From: Planctomicrobium piriforme
GTDB taxonomy: Bacteria; Planctomycetota; Planctomycetia; Pirellulales; PNKZ01
Length of the DNA: 6,893 bases
NCBI GenBank assembly: GCA_945877965.1
Contig: CAMCTH010000260.1
Coordinates: 1-6,893, forward strand
Reading direction: 5' to 3'
Made by a program: the position numbers and the translations under genes. Within the stretch, counting starts at the first letter, position 1. The number at the start of each line of letters is the position of its first letter. Shown here piece after piece: positions 6,132-6,893 of the stretch. A model generated the notes under the pieces. The model searched no databases. It worked only from the letters and a program-made list of their open reading frames with translations, and was not told the DNA's origin.

Positions 6132-6197
6132 GATAAGTGCTAAATGATAAATGCAGAGCTCGTCTGAGATTTATCACTTATCAATTCGCATTTAGCA
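6132..6197. repeat. AT-rich compound palindrome between FAD and iron-sulfur genes
   Basis: Two nested complementary pairs are visible: GATAAG (6132-6137) with CTTATC (6177-6182), and TGATAAAT (6145-6152) with ATTTATCA (6169-6176). A competing pair, TGCTAAATG (6138-6146) with CATTTAGCA (6189-6197), shares bases with the second. The element is AT-rich in GC-rich coding surroundings and fills most of the 119-base gap inside the operon. It could be a dispersed intergenic repeat, an mRNA-processing or stability site, or a partial terminator. The sequence does not decide between these. Confidence 0.6.
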
Positions 6198-6245
6198 TTT
6201 GAACCAGACAAACAGACAGCACTCAAAATCGACTTATTCCAACTC

Positions 6246-6725
6246 ATGACTAAAAAGCTTCACGTCACGACGACGATCAACGGCGAGCAGACCGAGTTTC
6301 TTTGTGAAGCTCGCCAGAGCCTACTCGAAGTGCTTCGCGAGACCGTCCGACTGACCGGTTCCAAAGAAGGCTGTAACAACGGCAACTGCGGGGCCTGCAC
6401 CGTGCTGGTCGACGGTCTGCCGGTGAACAGTTGCCTCATGCTCGGCGTCGAGGCCGAGGGGTGCAACATCACGACGATCGAAGGGATCGGCGAGACGCAG
6501 CATCTGCATCCGCTGCAAAAATGCTTCCTCGAAGGGGCCGCGTTGCAATGCGGCATCTGCACGCCCGGCTTCATCGTCACGTCGAAGGCGCTGCTCGATA
6601 AGCATCCGAATCCGACGGAAGAACAAGTTCGCTTCGAACTCTCCAATAACCTCTGCCGCTGCACCGGCTACGACAAGATCGTGCGGGCCGTGCTTGAAGC
6701 GGCGAAGATCAAACAAACTGTTTAA
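6246..6725 (+). CDS. Molybdenum hydroxylase [2Fe-2S] (small) subunit, CoxS/XdhC-like
   Basis: A 159-residue iron-sulfur subunit that relays electrons from the molybdopterin site to FAD. The N-terminal plant-ferredoxin-type cluster is bound by C43, C48, C51 and C63 (EGCNNGNCGACTVLVDG). The C-terminal helical cluster domain has C102 and C105 in QCGICTPGF plus C137 and C139 in NNLCRCTGY. All eight cluster ligands are present and spaced as in the family, and the length is typical. The ATG at 6246 puts the beta-grasp domain (LHVTTTINGEQTEF) directly at the N-terminus. I see no convincing Shine-Dalgarno before it. The next gene starts 13 bases after its stop, so those two are almost surely co-transcribed. 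The FAD subunit gene is 119 bases upstream, across an AT-rich palindrome. Related small subunits occur in CO dehydrogenase, xanthine dehydrogenase, aldehyde oxidoreductase and isoquinoline oxidoreductase, and this subunit alone does not separate them. Confidence 0.96.
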   Translation: MTKKLHVTTTINGEQTEFLCEARQSLLEVLRETVRLTGSKEGCNNGNCGACTVLVDGLPVNSCLMLGVEAEGCNITTIEGIGETQHLHPLQKCFLEGAALQCGICTPGFIVTSKALLDKHPNPTEEQVRFELSNNLCRCTGYDKIVRAVLEAAKIKQTV

Positions 6726-6738
6726 CGGAATTTGAGCT

Positions 6739-6893
6739 ATGACGAAGCCCTTGAAGGTTATTGGAACTCGCCCGATACGGCACGACGGCGTCGACAAGGT
6801 CACAGGTCGGGCCGTCTCTGGGAACGACATCAACTTGCCCGGCATGGCGTACGGCAAGGTGCTGCGAAGCCCGCACGCGCATGCGCTGATCAA
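6739..6893 (+). CDS. Molybdenum hydroxylase molybdopterin-binding (large) subunit, N-terminus only
   Basis: An open frame begins at ATG 6739, 13 bases after the iron-sulfur gene, and runs 51 residues to the window edge without a stop. It reads MTKPLKVIGTRPIRHDG, then KVTGRA, then LPGMAYGKVLRSPHAHA. This matches the N-terminal aldehyde oxidase/xanthine dehydrogenase a/b hammerhead domain of large catalytic subunits (CoxL/XdhA type), where the RxDGxxKVTGxAxY and LRSPxAHA motifs are diagnostic. GGAA and GAG precede the start. Full-length family members have roughly 700-800 residues, so most of the gene, including the active-site loop that separates CO dehydrogenase (AYRCSFR) from other hydroxylases and the catalytic Glu, lies beyond the window. 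At about 27-28 the usual aromatic residue in the AxYGxD motif is replaced (AVSGND). Confidence 0.9.
   Translation, partial: MTKPLKVIGTRPIRHDGVDKVTGRAVSGNDINLPGMAYGKVLRSPHAHALI

Noticed and set aside
6321..6893. Minus-strand 190-residue frame open to the window end
   Set aside because: It is antisense to the [2Fe-2S] and large subunit genes, which are unambiguous.
1..6893. CRISPR array, defence system, transposase, tRNA or riboswitch
   Set aside because: No regularly spaced direct repeats, IS ends, recombinase genes or tRNA-like cloverleafs were seen on either strand. The only repeats are the two intergenic palindromes and the terminator stem.

Overview
The window looks like chromosomal DNA from a planctomycete, probably of the Pirellulales/Rhodopirellula type. 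This is inferred from a GC-rich sequence coding for an exported formylglycine-type sulfatase next to an exported ThuA-like protein, from AT-rich palindromic repeats between genes, and from genes that often lack a clear Shine-Dalgarno sequence. I see no rRNA, tRNA, CRISPR array, transposase or phage gene.

Layout. (1) Positions 1-749 hold two pieces of one M19 (renal/membrane) dipeptidase gene in opposite orientations. A middle piece reads leftward on the minus strand (230 to 1). The C-terminal piece reads rightward on the plus strand (222 to 749). They meet at a 9-base sequence usable by both. This is the most unusual feature of the window. (2) Positions 750-820 hold a TTCTGA-rich hairpin between convergent genes. 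(3) Minus strand, 821-3481: an 81-residue zinc-ribbon/one-TM protein, a secreted ThuA-like protein and a secreted sulfatase lie in that transcription order and may form one transcription unit. (4) An aldehyde dehydrogenase closely resembling the ALDH1/ALDH2 type (minus, 3570-5039) ends at a good stem-loop. (5) Positions 5040-5250 are a divergent control region with two back-to-back promoter-like sequences and a palindrome over one -10 box. (6) Plus strand, 5251 to the end: a three-subunit molybdenum hydroxylase operon in the order FAD subunit, [2Fe-2S] subunit, molybdopterin subunit. Only the first 51 residues of the last subunit are inside the window. A complex AT-rich palindrome separates the first two subunits.

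How the genes fit together. The aldehyde dehydrogenase and the molybdenum hydroxylase are divergently transcribed from one short region. Both enzyme classes can oxidise aldehydes to acids, so co-regulation around an aldehyde or aromatic substrate is plausible. The substrate cannot be read from the sequence. The sulfatase and ThuA-like proteins carry signal peptides and probably work outside the cytoplasm on sulfated polysaccharide, as is common in planctomycetes. No known defence or mobile system is visible. The genes are of familiar families, and the novelty lies in the rearranged dipeptidase, the small zinc-ribbon membrane protein and the intergenic architecture.
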